A stretch of DNA of 17,469 nt from an uncultured Corynebacterium sp. (GCF_943914615.1 NZ_CALUCS010000032.1:1-17469); one strand, 5' to 3'. Counted from the stretch's first letter, positions 1 to 7,627 are shown. Made by a program: numbers and translations. The notes: a model not told the origin generated them from the letters alone.

Positions 1-16
1 TCTTTGGTGATTTGTG

Positions 17-70
17 GTGTGTGGTCTGGGGTTATGGTGGCATGCGGACACACTGTTCTTTACTTAACCC
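17..70 (+). repeat. 54 bp terminal repeat, left copy
   Basis: The reverse complement of 17416-17469 matches this stretch at 53 of 54 positions; the one difference is the G in ACTGTTC against ACTTTTC. Identity stops at position 70/71, where an S repeat block begins. The inward-facing edge reads (outward) GGGTTAAGTAAAG, which looks like the end of an insertion sequence or another dispersed repeat. The rest of such an element would lie outside the window. No transposase is visible, so its class is not assigned. Confidence 0.85.
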
Positions 71-160
71 TCGAAGCTCCGTAAGCGCCATAGGCGGCCG
101 AAACGGGGGCAGGGGATACCTGGATGGATAAGGGTGCGAATTTGCGTCCCTCATTCGGGA
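71..160 (+). repeat. S repeat block, copy 1
   Basis: About 90 bp similar to 3421-3507 and 8501-8587. Shared landmarks are GTAAGCGCC, GGGGATACCT, AAGGGTGCG and CATTCGGG, in that order. AGGGTGC (131-137) can pair with GCGTCCCT (144-151) as a bulged hairpin, and most of this pairing is kept in copy 2. Copy 1 directly abuts the 54 bp terminal repeat, so its left context is lost or replaced. An R element follows 43 nt downstream. No open reading frame is shared among the copies. Confidence 0.7.
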
Positions 161-203
161 GGGGCCTAGAGATTGGCCATTTCGCTGCCTGGCGAGGAGG
201 GGA

Positions 204-314
204 ATGTCCCAAATCTTCCACTCTGTTTCTATAACTATCTATTTTTGCAGGTCAGAGCCTTGCAATATTTTGCTGCATATCTGCTTTTCTTTAAAAGTGG
301 AAGATTTTGGACAT
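204..314 (+). repeat. R element copy 1 (type 1)
   Basis: A 111 bp element with inverted ends ATGTCCCAAATCTTCCACT and AGTGGAAGATTTTGGACAT; the right end carries a G-to-T change relative to the other copies. Interior landmarks are a TATAAC stretch and GCAGGTCAG. It is MITE- or REPIN-like in architecture and has no coding capacity. It is oriented like the downstream membrane-protein gene. No clear target-site duplication is visible at its borders. Confidence 0.85.
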
Positions 315-562
315 TGCCCCTTTTGCGGGTGCTCCAGCGGTAGGAGGGGGCGTTCGGCGGGGCGGGGAACTTAAAAGAAACTTACAGGGGGCTTGCAAAC
401 GTGCGGCAGGAAATCCTAAGAATCAGACGTTAAAAAAGACAATCGTTCCGCATAGCGGGCCTGCTCTGGACTTGAGCATGGAGTTTGAACACTGAGTTTG
501 AGCATGGAGTTCGAGCGCAGAGCTCGAACACTAAGAATGAGAACTGAAAAGGAGACAGCCGG
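315..562. other. Leader region of the membrane-protein/protease operon
   Basis: No gene is supported here. TTGCAA (393-398) followed 18 bp later by TAAGAA (417-422) is a weak promoter candidate. Downstream, related short units starting at 472, 498 and 511 (TTGAGCATGGAGTT and a diverged third copy) precede the ribosome binding site of the gene at 563. An 8 bp dyad lies within them and is listed separately. Confidence 0.4.
509..529. promoter_or_regulatory. Dyad GTTCGAGC-N5-GCTCGAAC in operon leader
   Basis: A perfect 8 bp inverted repeat (509-516 and 522-529) with a 5 nt centre GCAGA lies about 20 nt upstream of the Shine-Dalgarno sequence at 549-554. It overlaps the third of the short repeats in this leader. 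It could be a repressor operator or an RNA hairpin in the 5' leader; the sequence alone does not decide. No regulator gene is adjacent. Confidence 0.45.
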
Positions 563-1678
563 GTGGTAAAAACACCTACCTTTAAGCGCTCCGCGACAAC
601 CCGCGGAGACCAAGCCCCCACCAGCGCAAACAGTGCTGAAACGGCAGCCGACGGGGCGGCAAACGCAGAGCGCATGGAAATCTCAGCGGGAAGCAATAGC
701 ACGCAGAAGCGCCCGCGCATCCTCGGGCTCGACATCGCCCGCGGACTCGCAATCCTCGGGATGATCTACCTGCACCTCGGCCACCCGCTATGGCAAACGA
801 AGGTAATCCTGTCGGGGCTCCCGGCTGCACTGTTCGCGGTGATCGCGGGCGTGACCATGATGCTCATCTGGACCAACGCCGCCGCACGCGCTACCACTTT
901 GCAGACCATTGCGAAGCTCGCTGCTCGAGGGGCGCTGATCACCCTCATCGGCCTGGCGCTTTTGCCCGCCGGAGGGGAGATCCAGGTCGTGCTGGTCGTT
1001 CTCGGTGCAACGATGGTCGCCACCGCCTGGGTGCCTCCACTGCCGGCGGGCGCGAAGGTCGCGCTCCTACTGATCGCCACAGCCGCCGCCACGTGGCGCT
1101 ACGCCCCGCTGGAACTCCCGCTGCCGTACCCCCACCTCGCGTGGGTCGCGTACATCCTGGCCGGGATGATCCTCTTCGACGTGTACGTGGGAAAGGACGG
1201 CACGGGGGCTGGTGGCGTCACAAAGATAACAACCGCCATCGCCTGCCTCGCCGCAGCAATAGGCTTCTACCTGCGCTTTCAGACCGACCTTCCCGGCTGG
1301 GCGCGCGCGACCGGGCACACGGGCGTGCTGGGCGAGATCGTGCTTTCCATCGCCATCGCCGCCATCGTGCTGCACCTGAGCCTGATTGTCGGGCGGCGTG
1401 TAAAGGCTACGAATCCGCTGGTCGCGCTGGGTTCGATGGCGCTGACGGTGTACATCCTCCACGTGCTTTCGGCTCTGTGGTGGCAGACGCACGTGTCGCT
1501 GCATTCGGATCTGTGGGCGGCGACGTTTATCGCGGCGTTCCTGGCGTTCGCGTGGGCGTGGAAGAAGCTGGCCGCCGGGCCGGCGCGGAGGTTGTTTGCA
1601 GGGCAGGGGCCGGCGGAGCGATGCGTCGCGCAGGTGGTCCGGCTGATCGCGGGAGAACGCACGGGAGAACGAGCATGA
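563..1678 (+). CDS. Polytopic membrane protein, DUF418/HGSNAT-like (putative acyltransferase)
   Basis: The protein has 371 residues. The GTG start is chosen because AAGGAG (549-554) lies 8 nt upstream. Residues 1-50 are hydrophilic. Residues 52-72 contain R-x-LGLDIARGLAILGM, the opening signature of the DUF418 / heparan-alpha-glucosaminide N-acetyltransferase-like families, in which H71 and H74 sit near the membrane face. About nine hydrophobic segments follow (roughly 82-103, 120-136, 139-158, 164-177, 190-208, 220-236, 256-276, 284-305, 317-333). The segment with SMALTVYILHV (291-301) matches the usual C-terminal DUF418 pattern. Related proteins are thought to transfer acyl groups across the membrane to envelope sugars, but no substrate can be named here. 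The stop overlaps the protease start (ATGA), so the two genes are very probably co-translated. The family call is good; the function is inference. Confidence 0.8.
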   Translation: MVKTPTFKRSATTRGDQAPTSANSAETAADGAANAERMEISAGSNSTQKRPRILGLDIARGLAILGMIYLHLGHPLWQTKVILSGLPAALFAVIAGVTMMLIWTNAAARATTLQTIAKLAARGALITLIGLALLPAGGEIQVVLVVLGATMVATAWVPPLPAGAKVALLLIATAAATWRYAPLELPLPYPHLAWVAYILAGMILFDVYVGKDGTGAGGVTKITTAIACLAAAIGFYLRFQTDLPGWARATGHTGVLGEIVLSIAIAAIVLHLSLIVGRRVKATNPLVALGSMALTVYILHVLSALWWQTHVSLHSDLWAATFIAAFLAFAWAWKKLAAGPARRLFAGQGPAERCVAQVVRLIAGERTGERA

Positions 1679-2982
1679 GGAGCGGCATGAAGACGAGCAT
1701 GAGGAAACTAGCATCACGAACGGCAGCCATCGCGGCCGCAGCAGCCCTGGCCGGCACGTGCGTGGCTCCCGCCAGCGCGCTGGAATACGGTGAGCACGCA
1801 CCGGACAACGCGGAGTCGCGGACGGTCGCATCACTGCGCATCGGGCGCGTCGGCAACTTCGGCGACTGCACGGGCACGCTCGTGGCCCCGCAGTGGGTGC
1901 TGACGGCGCGGCACTGCCTGGAATCCGTCTCCAACGAGGGCACGCAGGCGCGCATCGCCGGTGCTGTTTATGACGCGGATTCGTGGTCGCTGTCGCCTGT
2001 TATGGACGCCGGGCTCTTGCACCTAACCAAGCCCGTCGAGGGAGTCGAGCCGGCGGAGCTGGCCGATAGCATGCCGGGCGTGGGCGACGAGGGGAATCTC
2101 TACGGCTGGAGTAGCAGCTCGCTGATGGCGCGCAAGGGCGATCTGCCGGTGGCGCGGATGCGAGTGCGGGAAGTTCTCGCCGGGCCGGGTGCCGGCGGTT
2201 CACCAACGCCAGCCGCGCCGAGCACCGGGAGTGGAGCTCCGAAGACCTCTGAAAAGTCTGAAGCGCCGGCCGACTCGCAGGCGCCGGCCGCGCCGCATGT
2301 TGAGGGCGGCGTGGAATCCATCCCCGCGCCCGGCGGCGCGGGCGCGCCCCAGATCCTCCGGGGCGACGGCGCCATGCCGGAGCCCGGATCCCCCGCACCC
2401 GGCGCCACCGCGCCAGGCCAGTCGGGCAAGTCGGGTAAGCCAGACACGCCGACCTCGGAGACTTCCGGAGACTCCGGTGCGCCGAAGTCTTCTGCGTCCG
2501 CGGACGCCCCCAGCCTCGAAGGTGTGGAGTCCGTCCCCGCCGAAATCGCCATGGGCGGTGGGGAGGTTTCCGCAGGTGACGCGGGTGGCGTCATGCCAAA
2601 AATCGTCGGTGGCATTCTCGAGGCTGAGTCCCTCTCGCGCGCGGCGATGCAGGGCGGCGACTCGGGCGCGCCGTTCTTCGTTGGCGGCAAACTCGCAGGC
2701 CTCGCGACTGCGGGCACGGCCAACGGAGACCCGGATCTGCCCTCGCCGACGGCGGCCATCACCACGCTTTCGGACGCCGCAGCCTGGATCGAGGACGTCA
2801 CCAGCGGGCGCGACACGTCCAGCGTGCTGACAGCGGACACCACTCCCGCGCCGCCGAAAACGCCACAGACCAGCGGAGATTACGTCGGACGGTATCTTGC
2901 GGTGGCTGCGGCCGGGCTGGTGCTGGCGCTCGCGCTGGGCTGGTTCGGGCGGCGGAAGATGCTCGGGGCGCGCCAAGCCTGA
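1675..2982 (+). CDS. Exported trypsin-like serine protease with C-terminal membrane anchor
   Basis: The protein has 435 residues. The ATG at 1675 overlaps the preceding stop by 4 nt and has GGGAG (1663-1667) 7 nt upstream; ATGs at 1687 and 1699 are alternatives. Residues 9-35 form a signal peptide ending near PASA. The chymotrypsin-fold triad is visible: H80 in TARHC, D111 in MDAGLL and S330 in GGDSGAP. Cysteines 65 and 81 could form the usual disulfide beside the histidine. Residues 168-310 form a Pro/Gly/Ser/Ala-rich stretch inserted between the Asp and Ser parts of the fold. Residues 404-424 are a hydrophobic helix followed by RRK, so the enzyme is probably tethered to the outer face of the membrane. 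The same frame is open upstream to 790, but that part overlaps the membrane-protein gene and is a shadow. Substrate is unknown. Confidence 0.85.
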   Translation: MRSGMKTSMRKLASRTAAIAAAAALAGTCVAPASALEYGEHAPDNAESRTVASLRIGRVGNFGDCTGTLVAPQWVLTARHCLESVSNEGTQARIAGAVYDADSWSLSPVMDAGLLHLTKPVEGVEPAELADSMPGVGDEGNLYGWSSSSLMARKGDLPVARMRVREVLAGPGAGGSPTPAAPSTGSGAPKTSEKSEAPADSQAPAAPHVEGGVESIPAPGGAGAPQILRGDGAMPEPGSPAPGATAPGQSGKSGKPDTPTSETSGDSGAPKSSASADAPSLEGVESVPAEIAMGGGEVSAGDAGGVMPKIVGGILEAESLSRAAMQGGDSGAPFFVGGKLAGLATAGTANGDPDLPSPTAAITTLSDAAAWIEDVTSGRDTSSVLTADTTPAPPKTPQTSGDYVGRYLAVAAAGLVLALALGWFGRRKMLGARQA

Positions 2983-3105
2983 CCTGCGCCCGGCGCTTGG
3001 CGCGCCTGGCGGGTCCCTGGAGTCCCTGGCTCGCGTCTGCAAGCCCCGCGGCGCCGGGCCCCTGACATCCCGGGACGTCTCAGGTGCAAGGAGTCTTGGA
3101 GGGTA

Positions 3106-3216
3106 ATGTCCCAAATTCCACGTCTTAGAATATAACTATTATGTTTACACAGGTCAGCGGCTTGCGCAGTTTGGCTGCAAACCCGCTACTTTCAATAACT
3201 CGAAGATGTGGGACAT
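3106..3216 (+). repeat. R element copy 2 (type 2)
   Basis: 111 bp, ending in ATGTCCCAAAT and ATGTGGGACAT. The left arm reads ATTCCACGTCTTAGAATATA and the right arm TTTCAATAACTCGAAGAT. This differs from type 1 copies but closely matches copy 4 (8305-8415). It keeps the central CAGGTCAG and the TATAAC stretch. It lies 123 bp after the protease stop, in the same orientation. Confidence 0.85.
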
Positions 3217-3420
3217 CGCTTCTCCGGGGTCGTGCCCGCAGCGTGTTGCAGCATGCCTGGGGGCGTGTCTGCAGCAAGTCTTCGGCATGCCTGCGGGTAC
3301 ATTCGGTGTTCTTCGGGCGGGGGGGGGGAGGCCGTCGGGTGAAAGTGGGAAGCCTTCGGATGAAGATGGGCGGCCTTAGGGTGAAGCTAGACGGGCAGAT
3401 GTGGTGGGGGTGGTTTTAAG

Positions 3421-3507
3421 TCGAAGCGTTGTAAGCGCCATAGACGACCTAAACGGGGGTGGGGGATACCTGAGTAAGGGTGCGAAACTGCGCCCCTCAT
3501 TCGGGAA
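3421..3507 (+). repeat. S repeat block, copy 2
   Basis: About 87 bp matching 71-160 and 8501-8587, starting TCGAAGCG and containing GTAAGCGCC, GGGGATACCT, AAGGGTGCG and CATTCGGGAA. It ends 42 nt before R copy 3. Between them, TTCCCAATATTGGGC and neighbouring bases are not shared with the other copies. Confidence 0.7.
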
Positions 3508-3549
3508 TTTCCCAATATTGGGCTTTTCGGAAGCCTGGCGCGGAGGAGG

Positions 3550-3660
3550 ATGTCCCAAATCTTCCACTCTGTTTTTATAACCATCTATTAGTGCAGGTCA
3601 GGAGGTTGCGAAATTCTGCCGCAAATCTGCTACTCGTTGAAAGTGGAAGATTTGGGACAT
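3550..3660 (+). repeat. R element copy 3 (type 1)
   Basis: The best-formed copy: 111 bp with perfect 19 bp inverted ends ATGTCCCAAATCTTCCACT and AGTGGAAGATTTGGGACAT. The interior has GTTTTTATAAC and GCAGGTCAG. Oriented like the flanking plus-strand genes. There is no T-run after the right end, so it does not look like a rho-independent terminator. Confidence 0.9.
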
Positions 3661-4026
3661 CCGGGCTTTCGCAAGCGCTTCCGTTGGGGCTAAAGGTGGG
3701 CCAAGCAGGCTCAAACGAGAGGGGATGGGCGGCTTTGAGGCGAAGCTGGGGAGACCTACGGCGAGTTTTGCCACTGGAGAAGTAAGCACGCCGTCGCCGG
3801 AAGCTAAGAGTATTGCCGGAGGGGGTTAAGAGTCTCGGAAGCGAGAGTGTATGGGGCGCGAGCAGGGGGATTCCTGGCTAGACTGAACGCGATCGCTCTC
3901 GGTGGTGATTTGCCGCACAGCGGAAACGTTGCTCGGAAGCGTTGAGCGGCGGAACGCTGCGTGGTGAAGTGCTAGGCAGCGGAGAATGCGCCGCCGAGAC
4001 GGAAGAGTTCGAAGAAACAGCTGGTC

Positions 4027-4033
4027 AAGGAGG
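4027..4033 (+). promoter_or_regulatory. Strong ribosome binding site deciding the start at 4038
   Basis: AAGGAGG lies 4 nt upstream of ATG 4038. A longer in-frame reading could begin with TTG at 3942, but that codon lacks a comparable site and falls in a repeat of CGGAAGCGTTG units. The later start is therefore preferred. Confidence 0.7.
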
Positions 4034-4037
4034 GAAG

Positions 4038-5072
4038 ATGGCGAGCCATGAACGCCCCGAAGGGCAGTCGCGGAGCGGAGAGGCCGGCGGCCGCGGCGCC
4101 CGCGGCGGACTCGTCGCGAGCCTCGGAGTGGGAGCCGCCGTCCTCGCCATCACGGTCGGTTTGGTGATAGGGCTAAACGGCGGGGAAGGGGGCGTCAATA
4201 ATAAGGGCGAAGAGAGCGCACCCGCCGCCAACACCGCCGCCGCGCCCGACAACGACACCGGCGACAACGACGGCACCGCCGGCGCAGACGCCACCCCGCC
4301 CACCGACGAGGAACAGCAGGCGAAGCTGGACAAGCTCGCCGCCGACATCGCCAAGAAGAACAACGTGCAGGTCGGAGTGGCAATCCTCGGGCAGGAAGGC
4401 CCTCTGCACGCGGGCGAGCTCAACGAGGAAGGCGCCTGGTCGACGATCAAGGTGGCGATCGCCGGCGCGGTCGAGGAGAAGCTGCGCCACGCGGAAGCCC
4501 ACGGCCAGCCCGCCCCTCGCGCCGCGATGGAAGCCGACATGGATGCGGCGATCCACTATTCGGATAATGACGCCGCGTTTCGGCTCTGGATGTATGTCGG
4601 CGACGGCTCGGACCGTACCGCCTCCTACAAAGTGCGCGATTACATGCACCGCGTAGGCGACCCGACGAACGCGGCGAAGCAGTTTGAAGATGGGGTTTAC
4701 GTCGGGTTCGGCGCGATTAAGTGGAAGCTGACGGACCAGGTGAAGTTCATGAACGGGTTCCGGTGCATGAATGGTTCCGAGAAGGTGCTGGAGCGAATGG
4801 GGCACATCATCCCGGATCACAGCTACGGGCTGGCGAAGATCAACGGCGCGCAGTTTAAGGGCGGCTGGGGACCGGAGCCGGACGGGCGGTTCATCTACCG
4901 GCAGCTGGGCCTGGTGCCCGGGCCGGACGGGGGAATGACCCCAGTTGCGATTATGGCGATCCCCAACGATGGGCTTGAACCTACTGCGTGGGAGGGCGTG
5001 GATTCCCTGGCCAAGGAGCTACCTGACGTGCTGGAAGGCGCCCCGCCGGCGAAGACAAAGGACGACTGCTAG
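4038..5072 (+). CDS. Membrane-anchored serine hydrolase, beta-lactamase-like fold
   Basis: The protein has 344 residues. Residues 25-46 are a single hydrophobic segment after a short basic N-terminus, suggesting an extracytoplasmic domain on an N-terminal anchor. Residues 50-95 are an acidic, Ala/Asp/Thr-rich linker. The catalytic domain shows the three penicilloyl-serine-transferase motifs in order: S135-T-I-K138 (SxxK), S175-D-N177 (SDN) and K274-G-G276 (KTG-like). The SxxK-to-SDN distance (40) is shorter than in class A beta-lactamases (60), while SDN-to-KGG (99) is similar. I therefore infer a cell-wall or lipoprotein-type hydrolase rather than a resistance enzyme. The last residue is Cys. 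The stop overlaps the tyrA stop on the other strand by 4 nt (CTAG). Actinobacteria have many uncharacterised relatives. Substrate unknown. Confidence 0.7.
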   Translation: MASHERPEGQSRSGEAGGRGARGGLVASLGVGAAVLAITVGLVIGLNGGEGGVNNKGEESAPAANTAAAPDNDTGDNDGTAGADATPPTDEEQQAKLDKLAADIAKKNNVQVGVAILGQEGPLHAGELNEEGAWSTIKVAIAGAVEEKLRHAEAHGQPAPRAAMEADMDAAIHYSDNDAAFRLWMYVGDGSDRTASYKVRDYMHRVGDPTNAAKQFEDGVYVGFGAIKWKLTDQVKFMNGFRCMNGSEKVLERMGHIIPDHSYGLAKINGAQFKGGWGPEPDGRFIYRQLGLVPGPDGGMTPVAIMAIPNDGLEPTAWEGVDSLAKELPDVLEGAPPAKTKDDC

Positions 5073-6202
5073 AAAATGCCGATCTGCGCGCCCATGGACT
5101 CCGCCGAGCGGAGCTGATCCAGCCAACCCGGCGCCCCCGGCCGCACGCGGATAATCGGCCGGTTGGGGGCATCCCCCTTGTTGCGGCCCGCCCGCGCTTC
5201 GAAGCGCCCGCGCGCGGCGTGGCCGTCCTCGGCAAGGGTCTTCAGGGAACGATCCGGGTGGGAGATATCCTCCCGCGCGCTCTGCAGCAGCTCAATGGTC
5301 TGGTCCAGGGCCTCCAGTACGGCAGGGCGGTTGTTCTCCACCATCGCGCGCACCAGGTCCGGGTCCGTGCCAGCCACGCGCGTGCCATCGCGGAAACTTG
5401 ACGCCGCCAGGCTCAGCGACAGCGGCCCTCCACTATCGCCCGCGACGGCCAGCGCCTCGGCGAGGATGTGCGGCAGGTGGCTGACCCGCCCCACGGCGCT
5501 GTCATGCCGGCGCGCGATGGCGGGGATTACCGACGCGCCGACTTCCTCGGCCAGGCCGACCACGCGCACCCACGTATCCAGCCAGCGCTTGCTGATCGCG
5601 TCGGCGTCGGCGTTGGCAGCTGCGCCCGCTGTGCTAGAACCCGCGCCCGCTGCTCTCGAAATCGCGCCGCCGCCTGCCGCGCCCGCGCCGCTAGCCCCCG
5701 CGAGCTCCCGCGCGTTGTCATACGTCACGACCCACACGGCACCCCGGAACAGCCCGTGCATTGTCGCCTGCCAGCCCGAGTTCGCGGTGCCAGCCATCGG
5801 ATGCCCACCCACGAAGCGATCGGACATGCCCTTCGCCTCCACGAGGTCGTGCACTTCCTGCTTCACACTGGTCACGTCAGTAAAGCCGCAGGTCGGGGCG
5901 TGCTGAGATATGGCGTCAAGAAGAAAAGACAGCGCGGGCATCGGCACGCCAAGGATCAAAAGCGCGTCGGCCTCCTCGGCGCGGCGGAGCGTTGCCTCGA
6001 GGTCGGCCGAGACGTCGTAGCCATCGCGGCGCGCGCGGGTGACGGTTTTCTCCGATCGATTCCAGCCGAACACGGGCCAGCCGGCGGTCTGCGCATCGCG
6101 CATCAGCGAGCCGCCGATCAGCCCCAGACCCAGGATGCACAGCGGACGGCGATCCTCGGGGAGGGTGCTCAGGCGGTAGTCGGAAGAAATTTCGTGGCTC
6201 AC
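5069..6202 (-). CDS. tyrA: Prephenate/arogenate dehydrogenase
   Basis: The protein has 377 residues from GTG 6202. It performs NAD(P)-dependent oxidative decarboxylation in tyrosine synthesis; characterised corynebacterial TyrA prefers arogenate, which I carry over only by family. The Rossmann motif GLGLIGG is at 25-31, GGHPMAG (H134) at 132-138 and the catalytic-region SHLPH at 241-245. Residues 165-201 are an Ala/Gly/Ser-rich insert in the middle of the conserved core, absent from typical TyrA. No Shine-Dalgarno sequence precedes the start, so translation may be leaderless. An in-frame ATG at 6244 would add 14 residues and overlap the divergent gene's start. It is convergent with the serine hydrolase gene (4 nt overlap at CTAG). 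The enzyme call is firm; the start and arogenate preference are less so. Confidence 0.9.
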   Translation of the reverse strand: MSHEISSDYRLSTLPEDRRPLCILGLGLIGGSLMRDAQTAGWPVFGWNRSEKTVTRARRDGYDVSADLEATLRRAEEADALLILGVPMPALSFLLDAISQHAPTCGFTDVTSVKQEVHDLVEAKGMSDRFVGGHPMAGTANSGWQATMHGLFRGAVWVVTYDNARELAGASGAGAAGGGAISRAAGAGSSTAGAAANADADAISKRWLDTWVRVVGLAEEVGASVIPAIARRHDSAVGRVSHLPHILAEALAVAGDSGGPLSLSLAASSFRDGTRVAGTDPDLVRAMVENNRPAVLEALDQTIELLQSAREDISHPDRSLKTLAEDGHAARGRFEARAGRNKGDAPNRPIIRVRPGAPGWLDQLRSAESMGAQIGIF

Positions 6203-6242
6203 GCTACCCAGTGTTCCACAAAGCCGACTAGCGTTGGAAGGC

Positions 6243-6797
6243 ATGAGCACCGACAGCTTCGAAAACGGCGGCAGCGGCGGCAATGGCGCCGACTCCAGCA
6301 GCGACAGCGGCGACCTGACCTTCGCCGTGTCCGCCATCCGCACCGACGGCCACTGGCACCTGCGCGAACTCCCCGCCCGCGCGACGGAAAGCCTGCCTGA
6401 CCTCATCGCGGAGCTGCGAGCCTCGCGCGCGGAAGGCCCGGTCGTGGGGCTGCTGTGCATCGAGGACGACTGGTCCGTTGTGCTCCGCCCGGTGCCGAGC
6501 GGCGTGCGGATCTTGCTTAGTGACGCCACCGCCGCGTTGGACTACGACATTGCCAGCGAGGTGCTGGACACTCTGGACATTGACGAGCCTTCGGAAGAGG
6601 AGGCCGACGCTTCGGACGATCCGTGGCCCGAGGGTGACTTCGACCTGCTGGAGGACTTGGGTGCCAGTGAGCAGATAATGTCCATCATCTTCTACGACGA
6701 TGACCTGTACGGGGCGGAGCAGGTTTTGCGCGTGGCGGACGAGCTGGGCTTCGCCGATGAGCTGGCGGACCTGGTGGGCGTGGAGCTGGAGTTCTAG
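6243..6797 (+). CDS. tRNA adenosine deaminase-associated protein
   Basis: The protein has 184 residues. The product is acidic and resembles the actinobacterial family always found next to tadA, whose biochemical role is unknown. The N-terminal 23 residues are Gly/Ser/Asp-rich. FAVSAIRTDGHWHLREL opens the conserved domain, and an acidic central stretch (about 113-145) precedes a helical C-terminus. The start is the ATG 40 nt from the divergent tyrA start. A TTG three codons upstream has no better site. TAGCGT at 6229-6234 could be a -10 element giving a leaderless or near-leaderless transcript. Three nucleotides separate its stop from tadA, so the two form an operon. Confidence 0.8.
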   Translation: MSTDSFENGGSGGNGADSSSDSGDLTFAVSAIRTDGHWHLRELPARATESLPDLIAELRASRAEGPVVGLLCIEDDWSVVLRPVPSGVRILLSDATAALDYDIASEVLDTLDIDEPSEEEADASDDPWPEGDFDLLEDLGASEQIMSIIFYDDDLYGAEQVLRVADELGFADELADLVGVELEF

Positions 6798-6800
6798 CCG

Positions 6801-7391
6801 GTGGGGGTGGAGTCGCAGGAGCGGCGCGAGCGCGGGGACAGGGTGTGCGCGCCGGGCGCGCTGCGTTCGGGCGACGCTGAGGCGCGCAGTGAGGCTGAGG
6901 CTCAGGTATGCGTTGGTGGCGGGTTGCCGCAGGCCGGCGAGGATGCGCGCGCGGAAGCGCTGATGCGCCGCGCCCTGGAGGTTGCCGCGGAGACTCCCGC
7001 CGGGGACGTTCCGGTGGGGGCTGTGATTCTCGGCCCGGACGGGCGGGAACTTGGGCGGGGCGTGAATCGGCGCGAAGCCGACAATGACCCCACCGCACAC
7101 GCGGAGATTCTCGCCATCCGGGAAGCCGTGCAGGAGCTCGGGGACGCCTGGCGGCTGGAAAACTGCACGCTGGTAGTCACCCTGGAACCCTGCGCCATGT
7201 GCGCGGGGGCGCTGGTCGGGGCGCGAATTGGCAGCATCATCTTTGGAGCCTACGAGCCCCGCACCGGGGCGTGCGGCAGCGTCTGGGATGTGCCGCGGGA
7301 ATCTCCACTGCACTGGGCGGAGGTCCAGGGAGGCGTGCTGGCCGGGGAGTGCGAAGAACTGCTGCGGCAGTTCTTCGCCCGTCTGCGTTGA
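6801..7391 (+). CDS. tadA: tRNA-specific adenosine deaminase (A34 to I34)
   Basis: The protein has 196 residues from GTG 6801. It deaminates adenosine at wobble position 34 of tRNA-Arg(ACG), which is essential in most bacteria. The zinc-deaminase signature is complete: H100-A-E102 with the catalytic glutamate, and P130-C131-A-M-C134. The C-terminal region matches TadA. Residues 1-50 are a charged, poorly conserved extension. Most TadA proteins are about 150-170 residues, so a later start (GTG 6843, TTG near 6921 or ATG 6963) is possible, though 6963 would begin very close to the domain. GGAG at 6787-6790 favours 6801. The GTG lies 3 nt after the preceding stop, implying coupled translation. 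Confidence 0.88.
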   Translation: MGVESQERRERGDRVCAPGALRSGDAEARSEAEAQVCVGGGLPQAGEDARAEALMRRALEVAAETPAGDVPVGAVILGPDGRELGRGVNRREADNDPTAHAEILAIREAVQELGDAWRLENCTLVVTLEPCAMCAGALVGARIGSIIFGAYEPRTGACGSVWDVPRESPLHWAEVQGGVLAGECEELLRQFFARLR

Positions 7392-7627
7392 CGGTTTGCG
7401 GCTGGCTGGGGTGGGGGAAACGTGGGCGTCGATAAGTTTTATAGAAAATTAATTCATGGCTCCCAACTGCGGGTTTAGCGGATAACGCTGGGTGTCTAAG
7501 GGGCTGCGGGTGGCGAGGGAGCGGGAACGTCCTTACGTTGGGATGTGTGCTTCTGGTCGTACGAGTTGCGGCTAGGGGCACGCAAGTTAGAACAAAGTTA
7601 ATTACATCCGAAACTAAGGAGACAACA

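Larger units (their letters stand above)
2983..4037. other. Long intergenic region with R-S-R repeat module
   Basis: About 1 kb with no supported gene. It holds R element copy 2, S block copy 2 and R element copy 3, all in plus orientation, plus a run of 10 G at 3319-3328. The sections 3363-3394 and 3728-3754 share a degenerate GGGCGGC-TT...GAAGCT motif. Three close copies of CGGAA(R)CGTTG lie at 3921-3961, upstream of the serine hydrolase gene. TAGACT at 3879-3884 is a weak -10 candidate for that gene. Short open frames here span repeat copies and show no protein-like features. Confidence 0.6.

Noticed and set aside
790..1674. Open frame running into the protease gene from 790
   Set aside because: It overlaps the membrane-protein gene in another frame and encodes an Arg/Gly/His-rich sequence typical of a shadow of GC-rich coding DNA. 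The signal peptide and ribosome binding site place the protease start at 1675.
3319..3328. Run of 10 G as a phase-variation switch
   Set aside because: It is intergenic, not in a reading frame, and not positioned between recognisable promoter elements. Its length may also be a sequencing uncertainty.
3480..3785. Open frame across S block 2 and R copy 3
   Set aside because: It reads through the inverted ends of a repeat element, and the corresponding frame is not kept in the other copies.
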